NCBI GenBank assembly: GCA_022820725.1
Contig: JAJEFA010000006.1
Span: 1 to 47,869, forward strand
Direction of reading: 5' to 3'
Source of the DNA: Candidatus Binatia bacterium
GTDB lineage: Bacteria > Desulfobacterota > Binatia > Bin18
DNA: 47,869 nucleotides
This document shows positions 25,274 through 34,510 of the stretch, piece after piece (position 1 is the first letter of the stretch; each line of letters opens with the position of its first letter). Under the pieces are notes generated by a model. That model was not told where the DNA came from. It was given only the letters and a program-made list of their open reading frames with translations, and ran no database searches. The translations under genes were made by a program, and so were the position numbers.

Positions 25274-26396
25274 GTCGCTCCTCCTGTGGCCAGTCGTGTC
25301 CGTCAGCAAATGCCTGAGCGCGCCCTGGCCGGGTTTCGTCTACAAAGCGTTTGGCCGCTTCATAGGCGACATCGCTGTCGTCCAGGCTGGGCCGATGTCG
25401 GGCGAATTTGACTAAGTCCGCCTGGGCTAAGAACGTGCCAAGTAAGTGCTGGTGGGCCGGTGGGAGACGGCTGGGACGGCCCCCTCTTCCCTTGGGGGGC
25501 TGTCGAGCGGAGCGAGAGCGAGGGGCAGAAGAATCGCGCGTGACGGCCATAAGGAATTCTTCGGTTGTCATTTCCGGGGCGCGTACCTGGAGTCCGTCTT
25601 CCAGATAGGTCCGAACAATAGCGGACAGGGCAATATAATACGCCTCGAACTGACCGGCTTGCGGCAGGCGCTTGGCACGCAGGTGCGACAGAGCCTCAAG
25701 CGCGACCTCGTGAGCCGGCCGGGGTGGAAGAACCGCTACTTGACGGAATCGGTTCAGAAAATAGTAGAGGGCGAGACCAATACCAATCAGTGCGGCCAGG
25801 ACCGCTCCGCCCACGAGGCCAGGTCGCCAGTCAAAGGGGACATCTTCAGGTGGTTTGATATCGCGAATATCGGTCGGCTGCCCTTCCTGCGTCAGCAGGC
25901 TCGCCACATGAACCCGGAGCGCCTCACCCACGGCCTCGTGCCGGGTGCCGTCAGGCGTTGTATAGGATACGCGTGGGGCCGGGAGCAGATGATAGCCCGT
26001 GGTGAAAATGGTGAGCGTATACCACTGGGTGATGGTGGTCCGTTCCGCCTGCGGCTGGTCCGGTACCCGACCAAAATCGATAATCTCAAAGTCGCCGATA
26101 CGCTCGTGGAACAGTGGGACGGAGACGTCCACACCCGTCTCCGCACTGATCGTCAGCGTATAGCGAAGCTGGTCTCCTATGGTGATTTCGTCCCGATCGA
26201 CGCTGGTGTGAAGGTGAACCGGGCCGGTTGGCTTCTCCCCGTCCGTAGCGGTCCAGGTCACGGACGGCAGGCTGAGGAGGAGCCACACGGCGATCAGCAG
26301 GGCCAGCGGTACTTCTCGGGCAAAAAGAGTAAACGTGCCAGCAGCTTTGTAGAACTTGGAGGGCACGTTCACTCTTTCACGGGATGGACGTCTCAT
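25260..26396 (-). CDS. Bat-operon membrane protein, BatD-like N-terminus with DUF4381-like tail
   Basis: A 378-residue protein: N-terminal hydrophobic signal/anchor (about residues 30-48), a BatD-like beta domain opening TSVDRDEITIGDQLRYTLTI, a membrane segment (LVGGAVLAALIGIGLALYYFL, about 203-223 region), and a helical cytoplasmic part (EALSHLRAKRLPQ, YYIALSAIVRTYLED) like DUF4381. Two repeats interrupt it in frame: the 54-bp palindrome at its N-terminus (VNVPSKFYKAAGTFTL), and a double-hairpin repeat encoding the PRSRSARQPPKGRGGR insert in the C-terminal domain. Both appear tolerated. The start (26396) is uncertain because no ribosome site is visible. Confidence 0.72.
   Translation of the reverse strand: MRRPSRERVNVPSKFYKAAGTFTLFAREVPLALLIAVWLLLSLPSVTWTATDGEKPTGPVHLHTSVDRDEITIGDQLRYTLTISAETGVDVSVPLFHERIGDFEIIDFGRVPDQPQAERTTITQWYTLTIFTTGYHLLPAPRVSYTTPDGTRHEAVGEALRVHVASLLTQEGQPTDIRDIKPPEDVPFDWRPGLVGGAVLAALIGIGLALYYFLNRFRQVAVLPPRPAHEVALEALSHLRAKRLPQAGQFEAYYIALSAIVRTYLEDGLQVRAPEMTTEEFLMAVTRDSSAPRSRSARQPPKGRGGRPSRLPPAHQHLLGTFLAQADLVKFARHRPSLDDSDVAYEAAKRFVDETRPGRAQAFADGHDWPQEERHAVA
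25476..25530 (+). repeat. Double-hairpin repeat (R1) inserted in frame in a Bat-operon gene
   Basis: GGCCCCCTCTTCCCTTGGGG forms the first hairpin, a GAGCGGAGCGAGAGCG block the second, and the unit ends AGGGGC. Same architecture as the copies at 20519 and 39793. It keeps the reading frame and adds a basic, proline-rich segment. Confidence 0.6.
26324..26377. repeat. 54-bp palindromic repeat, copy 2 (over the start of the DUF4381-like gene)
   Basis: Arms AAAGAGTAAACGTGCC (26324-26339) and GGCACGTTCACTCTTT (26362-26377) match at 15 of 16 positions. Total length and orientation relative to the gene equal copy 1, and the loops are similar (AGCAGCTTTG versus AGCATCTGAT). The minus strand encodes VNVPSKFYKAAGTFTL, close to the batE leader. 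Confidence 0.75.
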
Positions 26397-26410
26397 GAGG
26401 AGTTCAATAA

Positions 26411-27286
26411 TTAGTGCCGCTGCTCGCGCATGCGAAAAAAACGTAGCAAAGCGTCTATGTACGGCTGGTCAGTGCGCACCGTAATGGTGTCCGTATGAGC
26501 GCGCCGCAACATGCGCGCTCTGTCGTTCCGGGCCGCTACCGCCTGCCGGGCGAACTCTTCCCGGACCCGTCGGTCACCGGTATCGACCAGCTCTCGCTCT
26601 CCGGTTTCGGCATCTTGAAGCTCGATCAGACCGATATTCGGCAGGCTCAGCTCGCGGGGGTCGTCTAACGCAATGGCAATCACGTCATGGCGACGATTGG
26701 CAATAGTGAGCGCAAAGGCGGCGTGCGGATCGAGCCAATCGGAAATGAGAAAGACCACCGCCCGTCGCTTACTGACGTGATTCAGATGTTCCAGGGCGGC
26801 CGTGATATTCGTGCCGCGCTGCCGACTCTGGAAGGAGAGCACCTCACGAATCACCCGCAGGACGTGGCGGAGTCCCTTCTTCGGCGGGAGCGACAGTTCG
26901 ACTTCGTTACTGAACATCACCAGTCCGACCTTGTCATTATTGGTGATGGCCGAGAAGGCAAACAGGGCGGCCATCTCTGCCGCCATCGTACTCTTTAACT
27001 GAGATACGGTTCCAAACCGAGTCGAGGCGCTGGCGTCCACCAAGAGCATCACCGTGAGTTCGCGCTCTTCACTGAACCGTTTGACGTGTGGGACGCCCGT
27101 CCGGGCGGTGACGTTCCAGTCTATGGTGCGGACATCGTCACCGGGAGAGTATTGCCGGACCTCGGCAAACTCCATACCGTGGCCTTTGAACGCGCTCTGG
27201 TACTGGCCGGCAAACACATCGTTGACCAAATGGCTGGTCCGAATATGAATCTTGCGGACCGCTTTGAGCTGTTCCGAGGTCAGCAT
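26411..27286 (-). CDS. DUF58 domain protein
   Basis: A 291-residue protein with the DUF58 core QYSPGDDVRTIDWNVTARTG (about residues 46-65), then KRFSEERELTVMLLVDAS carrying a VWA-like DASAS metal site. DUF58 proteins are regular partners of MoxR ATPases and are thought to act on envelope or metal-insertion chaperoning. No membrane segment. It sits 3 bp after moxR in the operon and 14 bp before the BatD-like gene. Confidence 0.92.
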   Translation of the reverse strand: MLTSEQLKAVRKIHIRTSHLVNDVFAGQYQSAFKGHGMEFAEVRQYSPGDDVRTIDWNVTARTGVPHVKRFSEERELTVMLLVDASASTRFGTVSQLKSTMAAEMAALFAFSAITNNDKVGLVMFSNEVELSLPPKKGLRHVLRVIREVLSFQSRQRGTNITAALEHLNHVSKRRAVVFLISDWLDPHAAFALTIANRRHDVIAIALDDPRELSLPNIGLIELQDAETGERELVDTGDRRVREEFARQAVAARNDRARMLRRAHTDTITVRTDQPYIDALLRFFRMREQRH

Positions 27287-27289
27287 AAC

Positions 27290-28279
27290 CTAGGGTACGG
27301 GCACACCGTCAAAGATGTGTTTCAGAACACTGTCCGCGGTCAGTTCTTCGGCCTCGGCCTCATAGGTAATGATGACCCGGTGGCGGAGAATGTCCGGGCC
27401 GATGGATTTTACATCTTGAGGCGTGACGTAACCGCGTCCCTGAAGCAGGGCATACGCTTTGGCGGCGACGGTCAATGACAGAGTGGCTCGCGGCGAAGCA
27501 CCGTACTGAATAAAACGCTGGACATCGATGTTGTAGGCTGCGGGGTCGCGCGTGGCAAAGACCAGATCAATAATATAGTCCTTGATCTTATCGTCCAGAT
27601 AAATCCGGTCGGTCAGGCCGCGCAACCGCACAATATCCTCTATGCCCAGCACGGGACTGGCGGCGGCGGGCTGAGCGGTGGATGCCATGCGATCCAGGAT
27701 TTGCCGCTCTTCTGCCTTCGAAGGATAGGTTACCCACAGCTTGAGCATAAAACGATCGACCTGGGCCTCTGGCAAGGGATAGGTGCCTTCCTGCTCGATG
27801 GGATTCTGGGTGGCCAGCACGAGAAAGGGGGCCGGCAGAAGATGGGTCTCCTCACCTATGGTGACCTGACGTTCCTGCATGGCCTCCAACAAGGCGCTCT
27901 GGACCTTGGCCGGTGCCCGGTTGATCTCGTCCGCCAGAACGATATTGGCAAAAACCGGCCCCTTCTTGGTGGTAAACGTGCCCTCGCGCGGATTGTAAAT
28001 CAGCGTCCCGATCAGGTCGGCGGGCAGGAGATCCGGGGTAAATTGAAGGCGCTGAAAGCTGGCGCTGATCGCTTGGGCCAGGGTCTTCACCGACAGGGTC
28101 TTGGCCAGGCCGGGGACGCCTTCCAACAGGACATGGCCGTTCGCCAACAGCCCGACAATCAAGCGGTCTACGAGATACTGCTGGCCAATAATGACCTGTC
28201 CCATAGCATCTCGCAGGCGCGCCAGTGACACGGCTTCTTCTTCCACGCGTTCGTTCAGAGCTGAAATGTCTCCGTCCAT
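27290..28279 (-). CDS. moxR: MoxR-family AAA+ ATPase
   Basis: A 329-residue AAA+ protein: Walker A EGVPGLAKTL (about residues 54-63), Walker B VLADE followed by INRAPAKVQSALLEAMQE, sensor 1 VLATQNP, and a C-terminal lid region (GASPRATLSL). MoxR chaperone-like ATPases drive conformational changes of VWA partners; here BatA, BatB and DUF58 follow. First gene of the minus-strand Bat operon. Confidence 0.94.
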   Translation of the reverse strand: MDGDISALNERVEEEAVSLARLRDAMGQVIIGQQYLVDRLIVGLLANGHVLLEGVPGLAKTLSVKTLAQAISASFQRLQFTPDLLPADLIGTLIYNPREGTFTTKKGPVFANIVLADEINRAPAKVQSALLEAMQERQVTIGEETHLLPAPFLVLATQNPIEQEGTYPLPEAQVDRFMLKLWVTYPSKAEERQILDRMASTAQPAAASPVLGIEDIVRLRGLTDRIYLDDKIKDYIIDLVFATRDPAAYNIDVQRFIQYGASPRATLSLTVAAKAYALLQGRGYVTPQDVKSIGPDILRHRVIITYEAEAEELTADSVLKHIFDGVPVP

Positions 28280-28543
28280 GGATCTGGCTATTCTCCTCAG
28301 TCGTGACTAGTGCAGGCAATCTGTAGACGGTAATAGACGTTGATTAGCCTGAATTTCTTCATTGATTGTGAGCGGTTCGTTTGTCCGAGACTGAACGTCT
28401 CTGAGGCGGAAAAATAAAAACCGAAATCACGGGTGTCAAGGGTACTCAAGAGAATAGGACTCTTGAGCCACAGCCAATAAATAGGCTATGTTTCTGTCCT
28501 TTAAGCCTTTTTGACAAAGGCTCTGGTTCGGGCAGGGGAAATA
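28280..28543. promoter_or_regulatory. Divergent moxR/formate dehydrogenase intergenic region with a hairpin/operator
   Basis: 264 bp without a gene between divergent operons. CTCAAGAG (28445-28452) and CTCTTGAG (28460-28467) are perfect 8-bp arms with a 7-bp spacer AATAGGA, suiting a dimeric regulator site or small hairpin about 80 bp ahead of the formate dehydrogenase start. No promoter is convincing enough to name. Confidence 0.4.
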
Positions 28544-30235
28544 ATGAAACACAACGGGGAGCGCGGCAGAAAACGTCCACGGGGCCTTCGTACTCGGCCA
28601 AAAGGGCGCAGTGTTGACCCCCAGGCTCTCCGAGAAGTCCAAACGTTACTGGCTGATGCCCCACGCCGGCGGGACCTCCTGATCGAACATCTGCATCTCA
28701 TCCAAGACCGCTATGGCCATCTGTCCGCGGCTCACCTGGTTGCCCTCGCCCACGAAATGCAGCTCGCTCCGGTCGAAGTGTACGAGGTTGCCAGCTTTTA
28801 CCATCATTTCGATGTGGTCAAAGAAGGAGAGACCCCGCCACCGGCGCTCACTGTTCGCGTGTGTGACTCGGTCAGTTGCGAGTTGGCTGGAGCAGAACAA
28901 TTGATTCCCGTCTTAGAGCGAGAATTCGGTACAACGGTGCGGGTCCAACGCGCTCCCTGCGTAGGCCGGTGTGAAACCGCGCCGGTCGCTGTGGTCGGCC
29001 AGAACCCGATCGGCACGGCCAGCCTGGAGCGGGTGAGACAAGCTATCGAGCACAGGGCAACGCAAGCCAGCTTGCCGGCGGACACGGTTGACTATCAGGC
29101 CTATCAGGCGGCCGGCGGCTATCAGGTCCTGCGCGAGTGTCTCAACGGTATTCGCGATACCGATTCCGTTGTGCGTGCCCTGGAGGACTCCGGCTTGCGC
29201 GGCCTTGGCGGCGCCGGCTTTCCTGCCGGGCGTAAGTGGCGCATCGTCCGGGACTATGCGGGTCCGCGCCTCTTGGCAGTCAATATTGATGAAGGCGAGC
29301 CGGGTACCTTTAAGGATCGCTATTATCTTGAACGCGACCCGCATCGGTTTCTGGAAGGGATGTTGATCGCCGCTTGGGCGGCTGAAATCAATGCCATCTA
29401 TATCTATATCCGGGATGAATATCCGGCCTGTCTTCAGATCCTCAAGAACGCGATTGCTGCCCTGGAGGCCGACCCGCCGATGGCGCTCCCCGCTATTTAC
29501 CTCCGCCGTGGGGCGGGAGCGTATATCTGCGGCGAAGAGTCGGGCATGATCGAGTCCATCGAGGGCAAACGCGGCATGCCGCGTTTGCGCCCGCCGTATG
29601 TGGCCGAGGTCGGCCTGTTCGGACGCCCGACTCTGGAGCATAATTTTGAGACGCTCTATTGGGTGCGCGATATTCTGGAACGCGGACCGGAGTGGTTTGC
29701 GAGTCATGGACGGCGGGGGCGCAAGGGGCTCCGGTCGTTCTCAGTCAGCGGTCGTGTCCAAAAGCCGGGGGTACATCTGGCCCCGGCCGGCATCAGTCTG
29801 CGTGAGCTGATCGACGAGCATTGCGGGGGCATGCTGCCCGGACATGAGCTATACGCCTATTTCCCTGGGGGCGCATCCGGCGGTATTTTACCCGCTGCGC
29901 ATGCTGACCTGCCGCTCGATTTTGATACCCTGCAACCCTACGGCTGTTTCATCGGTTCCGCGGCGATTATCGTCCTGTCCGATAAAGACAGCGCCAAGGC
30001 TGCGGCGCTCAACGCCATGCGTTTTTTCTCGCATGAGTCCTGCGGAAAATGTACACCGTGTCGCGTGGGGACACAGAAAGCGGCTGGCCTGATGGCGCAA
30101 GACCGCTGGGACGTACCCCTACTTGAGGAGTTGGCCCAAGTCATGGGCGATGCCTCGATTTGTGGTTTGGGCCAGGCTGCGCCCAACCCGCTCCGCAGCA
30201 TCATCCAATACTTCTCAGAGGAGCTTGCCTCATGA
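28544..30235 (+). CDS. fdhB: NAD-dependent formate dehydrogenase beta subunit (fused NuoE/NuoF-type)
   Basis: A 563-residue diaphorase subunit. The N-terminal part is a NuoE-like [2Fe-2S] domain (CDSVSCELAG and CVGRCETAP supply four Cys). The C-terminal part is NuoF-like: FMN/NAD blocks GLGGAGFPAGRKW and GEPGTFKDR, CGEESGMIESIEGKRG, and a 4Fe-4S site SCGKCTPCRVGTQ with a distal Cys in SICGLG. It passes electrons from formate to NAD+. Length and layout fit the two-subunit Fdh1 type of methylotrophs (beta about 570 residues). ATG 28544 follows CAGGGGAA; the upstream TTG 28511 has no such site. Overlaps the alpha subunit start. Confidence 0.92.
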   Translation: MKHNGERGRKRPRGLRTRPKGRSVDPQALREVQTLLADAPRRRDLLIEHLHLIQDRYGHLSAAHLVALAHEMQLAPVEVYEVASFYHHFDVVKEGETPPPALTVRVCDSVSCELAGAEQLIPVLEREFGTTVRVQRAPCVGRCETAPVAVVGQNPIGTASLERVRQAIEHRATQASLPADTVDYQAYQAAGGYQVLRECLNGIRDTDSVVRALEDSGLRGLGGAGFPAGRKWRIVRDYAGPRLLAVNIDEGEPGTFKDRYYLERDPHRFLEGMLIAAWAAEINAIYIYIRDEYPACLQILKNAIAALEADPPMALPAIYLRRGAGAYICGEESGMIESIEGKRGMPRLRPPYVAEVGLFGRPTLEHNFETLYWVRDILERGPEWFASHGRRGRKGLRSFSVSGRVQKPGVHLAPAGISLRELIDEHCGGMLPGHELYAYFPGGASGGILPAAHADLPLDFDTLQPYGCFIGSAAIIVLSDKDSAKAAALNAMRFFSHESCGKCTPCRVGTQKAAGLMAQDRWDVPLLEELAQVMGDASICGLGQAAPNPLRSIIQYFSEELAS

Positions 30236-32985
30236 CCGCCGTTCCTGAAAGCGCAAAGCCAACGTCTTTTCTCCTGGACGGGCGGGCGGTCGACGCCCTG
30301 CCTGGTGAAACCATTCTACAGGCGGCCCGCCGTCACGGCGTTGATATTCCTCACCTGTGCTATAAAGACGGGCTCCGACCGGACGGAAATTGTCGGGCCT
30401 GTGTGGTGGAAGTGAAGGGAGAACGCCCTCTTGCTCCTTCCTGCTGCCGGATACCGCAGGAGGGTATGGAGGTGGCAACCACGAGTGAGCGCGCCCGTCA
30501 CTCCCAAAAGATGGTTCTCGAACTGCTGCTCTCGGACGTTGTCGAGACCACCTATACCCTGGGTTCGGAACTGGAGACCTGGGCACGTGCACTGGAAATC
30601 GACACACCGCGCTTCGCGCCGCGTCGGCAGCCGGAGCCGGATGCGTCTCACCCGGCCATCGCCGTGAATCTCGACGCCTGTATCCAGTGCACCCGCTGTC
30701 AGCGCGCCTGTCGTGAGGAGCAGGTGAACGATGTGATTGGCTACGCCCTGCGCGGCAGTCAGGCCAAGATCATCTTTGATGTGGACGACCCCATGGGCAG
30801 CAGCTCCTGTGTTGGCTGTGGTGAATGCGTCCAGGCCTGTCCCACCGGGGCGCTCATGCCAGCCAAGGAGGCGGGACTGATTGAGCCGGACAAAACGGTG
30901 GATTCCGTCTGTCCCTATTGCGGAGTAGGCTGCCTGCTCACCTATCACGTCAAAGACAACACCATTCTACAGGTCACCGGGCGCGACGGTCCGTCCAACC
31001 ACGGCCGACTGTGTGTGAAAGGCCGCTACGGTTTTGACTATATTACCCATCCGCATCGGCTCACCCGACCCTTAATCCGAAAATCGGGGATCCCCAAGTC
31101 CACCGAGATCACCATCGACCCGGCTGATCCCTCGGATGTCTTTCGTGAAGCCTCCTGGGAAGAAGCGCTCGACTTTGCTGCGGGCGGTCTCAAAAAAATC
31201 CGCGACGAAAAAGGCGGCCAGGCGCTGGCCGGATTTGGCTCGGCCAAGGGCAGCAATGAAGAGGCCTACCTTTTCCAAAAGCTGGTCCGGACCGGATTCG
31301 GGACGAACAACGTCGATCACTGTACACGGCTGTGCCACGCCTCGTCGGTCGTCGCCCTCCTGGAAGGCATCGGGTCGGGCGCGGTTTCCAACCAGGTGGC
31401 AGACGTGGCGGAGGCGGAGTGCATCATCGTCATCGGCTCCAACGCCTCGGAGAACCATCCGGTTGCGGCGACCTTTATGAAGAATGCGGCCAAAGCGGGC
31501 AAGACGCTGGTGGTCATGGACCCCCGTCGGACCGAACTCGCCCGCCACGCGTCGTACTATCTCCAATTCAAACCGGACACCGATGTGGCCCTGCTCAATG
31601 CCATGATGCACACCATCATCGAGGAGGGTTTGGTACACCAGGAATTTATCGAGCAGCGCACCGCCGGGTTTGACCTGATCAAACAAAATGTGGCCGGCTT
31701 CAGCCCCGAAGAGATGGAGCCCGTCTGCGGGATTGCCGCCGAGACCATTCGAGAGGTTGCCCGTCGCTATGCCACCGCGTCGGGTTCCATGATTTTCTGG
31801 GGGATGGGCGTTTCGCAGCACATCCACGGCACGGACAACGCGCGCTGTCTCATTGCGCTTGCGCTGATGACCGGACAGATCGGTCGTCCTGGGACCGGGC
31901 TCCATCCGTTGCGTGGCCAAAACAATGTCCAGGGGGCGTCTGACGCCGGTCTGATTCCCATGATGTTCCCCGAATACCAGCGGGTCGATAACGAGGAAGT
32001 GCGGCAGCGCTTCGAGGCCCTGTGGGGCGTCTCCCTGGACCCGCAGGCCGGTCTGACCGTGGTCGAGATCATGGACGCCATTCTCGACGACCGGCTGCAC
32101 GGTATGTACATCATGGGCGAGAACCCGGCCATGTCCGACCCTAATCTGCATCACGCGCGGCAGGCCTTGGCCAAGCTCGACCACCTGGTCGTGCAGGACT
32201 TGTTCCTGACCGAGACCGCGGCGTTTGCCGACGTGATCCTGCCGGCGTCCGCACTCCCGGAGAAGACCGGCACATTCACCAACACCGACCGACGCGTACA
32301 GCTCGCCCGCAAAGCGCTTGACCCGCCGGGCCAGGCCCGCCAGGACCTCGACATCATTCAGGAGATGGCTCGCCGTCTGGGACTAGACTGGCAGTATCAC
32401 GACACCGCAGCGGTCTACGAAGAGATGCGCCAGGCCATTTCCGCCCTCGGGGGGATCAGTTGGTCGCGGCTCGAAAGTCAGGACTCCGTCACCTACCCCT
32501 GCTGGACCGAAGACGATCCGGGCCGGCCGGTAGTGTTTCAAAAGGATTTTCCGACCTCGGACGGCATCGCCCGCTTCGTCCCCGCGCGTCTGATTCACGC
32601 CGACGAACTGCCCGATGCCGAGTTTCCGTTTGTGCTGATTACCGGTCGCCAGCTCGAACACTGGCATACCGGCGCGATGACCCGCCGGGCGAGTGTCCTC
32701 AACGCCATAGAACCGCAGCCTGTCATTAACGTGCACCCTGAGGATCTGACCGCGCTGGACGGAGCGGAAGGAGACCTCCTGACCATTGCCTCCCGCCGGG
32801 GGGAGATCACGGCCTACGCGCGGGTGGATGCCGGCCTGCAACGCAACGAGATTTTCATCCCCTTCTGCTATCAGGAAGCCGCCGCAAACCTGCTGACGAA
32901 CGAAGCGCTGGACCCCTACGGGAAAATTCCCGAGTTCAAATACTGTGCGGTCCGGGTCAGCGTCAACCGCACCGCGGAAGCCTGA
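30232..32985 (+). CDS. fdhA: NAD-dependent formate dehydrogenase alpha (molybdopterin) subunit
   Basis: A 917-residue catalytic subunit oxidising formate to CO2. In order: N-terminal [2Fe-2S] ferredoxin domain (CYKDGLRPDGNCRAC), a NuoG-type Fe-S region, two 4Fe-4S clusters (CIQCTRCQRAC and CVGCGECVQAC), a further 4Fe-4S site (VCPYCGVGC), and the bis-MGD molybdopterin domain. The metal ligand is Cys, not selenocysteine, in HCTRLCHASS. A C-terminal molydopterin-dinucleotide domain follows (FPFVLITGRQLEHWHTG). ATGA overlap with the beta gene. No fdsC/fdhD or fdsD homologue is seen directly downstream. Confidence 0.94.
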   Translation: MTAVPESAKPTSFLLDGRAVDALPGETILQAARRHGVDIPHLCYKDGLRPDGNCRACVVEVKGERPLAPSCCRIPQEGMEVATTSERARHSQKMVLELLLSDVVETTYTLGSELETWARALEIDTPRFAPRRQPEPDASHPAIAVNLDACIQCTRCQRACREEQVNDVIGYALRGSQAKIIFDVDDPMGSSSCVGCGECVQACPTGALMPAKEAGLIEPDKTVDSVCPYCGVGCLLTYHVKDNTILQVTGRDGPSNHGRLCVKGRYGFDYITHPHRLTRPLIRKSGIPKSTEITIDPADPSDVFREASWEEALDFAAGGLKKIRDEKGGQALAGFGSAKGSNEEAYLFQKLVRTGFGTNNVDHCTRLCHASSVVALLEGIGSGAVSNQVADVAEAECIIVIGSNASENHPVAATFMKNAAKAGKTLVVMDPRRTELARHASYYLQFKPDTDVALLNAMMHTIIEEGLVHQEFIEQRTAGFDLIKQNVAGFSPEEMEPVCGIAAETIREVARRYATASGSMIFWGMGVSQHIHGTDNARCLIALALMTGQIGRPGTGLHPLRGQNNVQGASDAGLIPMMFPEYQRVDNEEVRQRFEALWGVSLDPQAGLTVVEIMDAILDDRLHGMYIMGENPAMSDPNLHHARQALAKLDHLVVQDLFLTETAAFADVILPASALPEKTGTFTNTDRRVQLARKALDPPGQARQDLDIIQEMARRLGLDWQYHDTAAVYEEMRQAISALGGISWSRLESQDSVTYPCWTEDDPGRPVVFQKDFPTSDGIARFVPARLIHADELPDAEFPFVLITGRQLEHWHTGAMTRRASVLNAIEPQPVINVHPEDLTALDGAEGDLLTIASRRGEITAYARVDAGLQRNEIFIPFCYQEAAANLLTNEALDPYGKIPEFKYCAVRVSVNRTAEA

Positions 32986-33017
32986 CCTTTCTCGCTCGTC
33001 GCAATAAGGAGATGTCG

Positions 33018-33575
33018 ATGGCCGTTCCAGCCCAGCAAGCCCTCATGACCGCCGAAGATCTGTTTGACCTGCCCGATGACGACTATAAGTACGAACTCGT
33101 CGAAGGAGAGTTGATTCGTATGGCACCGACCGGGGGCGAGCATGGGGTGTTGACCGCCCGCGTGGCCTATGCACTCCAGGCATACGTACAAGATCATAAT
33201 CTCGGTATTGTTAGCGGTGCGGAAACCGGTTTTATCTTACAGCGCGCCCCTGATATCGTCCGCGCCCCGGACGCCGCTTTTATTGACAAGGCGCGTATTC
33301 CCGAGACCGGTATTCCCAAAACATACTGGCCGTTTGCCCCGGACCTAGCGGTTGAGGTCCTCTCTCCTTCAGATCGTTTCAGCGCCGTGCAAACCAAAAT
33401 CGCCGAGTATTTCTCTGCCGGGACTCGTCTCGCGTGGGTCATAGAACCCGCCACCCGAACCGTCTACGTCTATCGCGCTTCGCGTGACGTTCAGGTGCTA
33501 GGAGAAGACGACGAGTTGAGCGGAGAGGATGTGCTGCCGGACTTTCGGTACGCATTGAAGCGGCTGTTCGGGTGA
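33018..33575 (+). CDS. Uma2-family (DUF820) putative endonuclease
   Basis: A 185-residue PD-(D/E)xK-fold protein. Family blocks: YELVEGELIRMAPTG near residue 30, APDAAFI with its acidic residue, the core DLAVEVLSPSD (E and acidic neighbours), and QTKIAEYFSAG with the lysine. Start ATG 33018 is preferred over 33012 because AAGGAG directly abuts the first ATG. Many copies occur in some bacterial genomes, function unproven; it lies 32 bp after formate dehydrogenase and is probably unrelated to it. Confidence 0.88.
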   Translation: MAVPAQQALMTAEDLFDLPDDDYKYELVEGELIRMAPTGGEHGVLTARVAYALQAYVQDHNLGIVSGAETGFILQRAPDIVRAPDAAFIDKARIPETGIPKTYWPFAPDLAVEVLSPSDRFSAVQTKIAEYFSAGTRLAWVIEPATRTVYVYRASRDVQVLGEDDELSGEDVLPDFRYALKRLFG

Positions 33576-33666
33576 GTCTGGATGAAGGGCGGAATAGTCT
33601 CCGGGCGGAACGGAGCGGGCACGGCTTATCACGGATTTCATTCCCGTAGCGCGTAGGGAACATTGT

Positions 33667-34131
33667 TCACAACGCCAGGGCTTCCAATATCTCTTCCGGC
33701 GTCCGCTCTGGCGACGCAAACGGATTAAGCACCCGAACCGTACCGAACTCGTGGCCGTGTTGCAGGTCTTCGGTCAGCAGCACCCTGCACTCACAGGTCT
33801 GCGCAGCAGCGACGATGAGCGCGTCCCACCAGGACACGAAATGGTACTCCTGCAAGAGCCAGGCTCGTTCCAGGATAGCGAGGTCAATGGCTACCGGCTG
33901 CCAGGAGGCGAGACTGCGGACGACCTGTTGTGCGTCCGGGACAGGCATGGCCGGCTTCAGCTTGCGTGTAAGCGTCGAGTAGAGTTCTTGTAGAACCTGG
34001 AAGCTCAGCCGTCCCGAGCGTGAGCGCCAAACGAATCTGAACCAGTCGTCTGCGCGTGATTGCTTTGCCGGCTCCCCGGTGTCGTAGCGGTAGACGAGGA
34101 CATTGGTATCAACGAAAAGCGGCCCGGTCAT
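33667..34131 (-). CDS. PIN-domain toxin of a VapBC-like pair
   Basis: A 154-residue PIN RNase. The acidic residues of the active site appear in FVDTNVLVYRYD (first Asp), SWWDALIVAAA (mid Asp) and LLTEDLQHG (late Asp). Start ATG 34131 overlaps the antitoxin by 23 bp, as is common for VapBC; the frame is open to 34164 without homology. Toxins of this type cleave RNA; the target is unknown. Confidence 0.88.
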   Translation of the reverse strand: MTGPLFVDTNVLVYRYDTGEPAKQSRADDWFRFVWRSRSGRLSFQVLQELYSTLTRKLKPAMPVPDAQQVVRSLASWQPVAIDLAILERAWLLQEYHFVSWWDALIVAAAQTCECRVLLTEDLQHGHEFGTVRVLNPFASPERTPEEILEALAL

Positions 34132-34351
34132 GCAGCTCTTCCCGCGTTGGCTTGCGCCCGTCAACCCACTCCATCTTACGGGGCTTAATCGCCAAGGCGC
34201 GCTTCATAGCGACCTCGTACTCGTCCTCCTGGCGTTGCATCCCTGCCAGCAACCCGGCCAGCCATTTGGACACGCTCCGCTCGTTCTCCGCAGCCTTGAC
34301 CCGCAACCACCGAGCGGTCTCCTCAGGCAGGGTGATGGTGATGTTTTTCAT
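34109..34351 (-). CDS. Ribbon-helix-helix type antitoxin for the PIN toxin
   Basis: An 80-residue protein starting MKNITITLPEETARWLRV, the beta strand and helix of a ribbon-helix-helix DNA-binding domain, followed by a charged tail that would wrap the toxin. It precedes and overlaps the PIN gene, the standard order for such modules. ATG 34351 is used instead of the longer frame from 34429, whose extra residues have no similarity. Confidence 0.82.
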   Translation of the reverse strand: MKNITITLPEETARWLRVKAAENERSVSKWLAGLLAGMQRQEDEYEVAMKRALAIKPRKMEWVDGRKPTREELHDRAAFR

Positions 34352-34424
34352 GGCACGTAAATAGTAGAACACAGGAATCGTGTCAAGAATAAAAGCTCCA
34401 ATTCTCAGAGATATCGTCGAGGAA

Positions 34425-34488
34425 CCCACCCCGCCGCTACGCAGCTCCCCCTTCGACTCGACTCAGGACAGACCTCCCGAGAGGGGAT
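34425..34488 (-). repeat. Double-hairpin repeat (GGGGTGGG type) with internal insertion
   Basis: On the minus strand the unit reads CCCCTCTCGGGAGG, a longer middle block, then GGCGGGGTGGGTT. It matches the 43914 copy at both ends but carries about 30 extra bases between. It lies between the antitoxin and DUF2237 genes, in a gap with no gene. Confidence 0.5.
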
Positions 34489-34510
34489 AACAGCGGGTGA
34501 GGATCGTACG

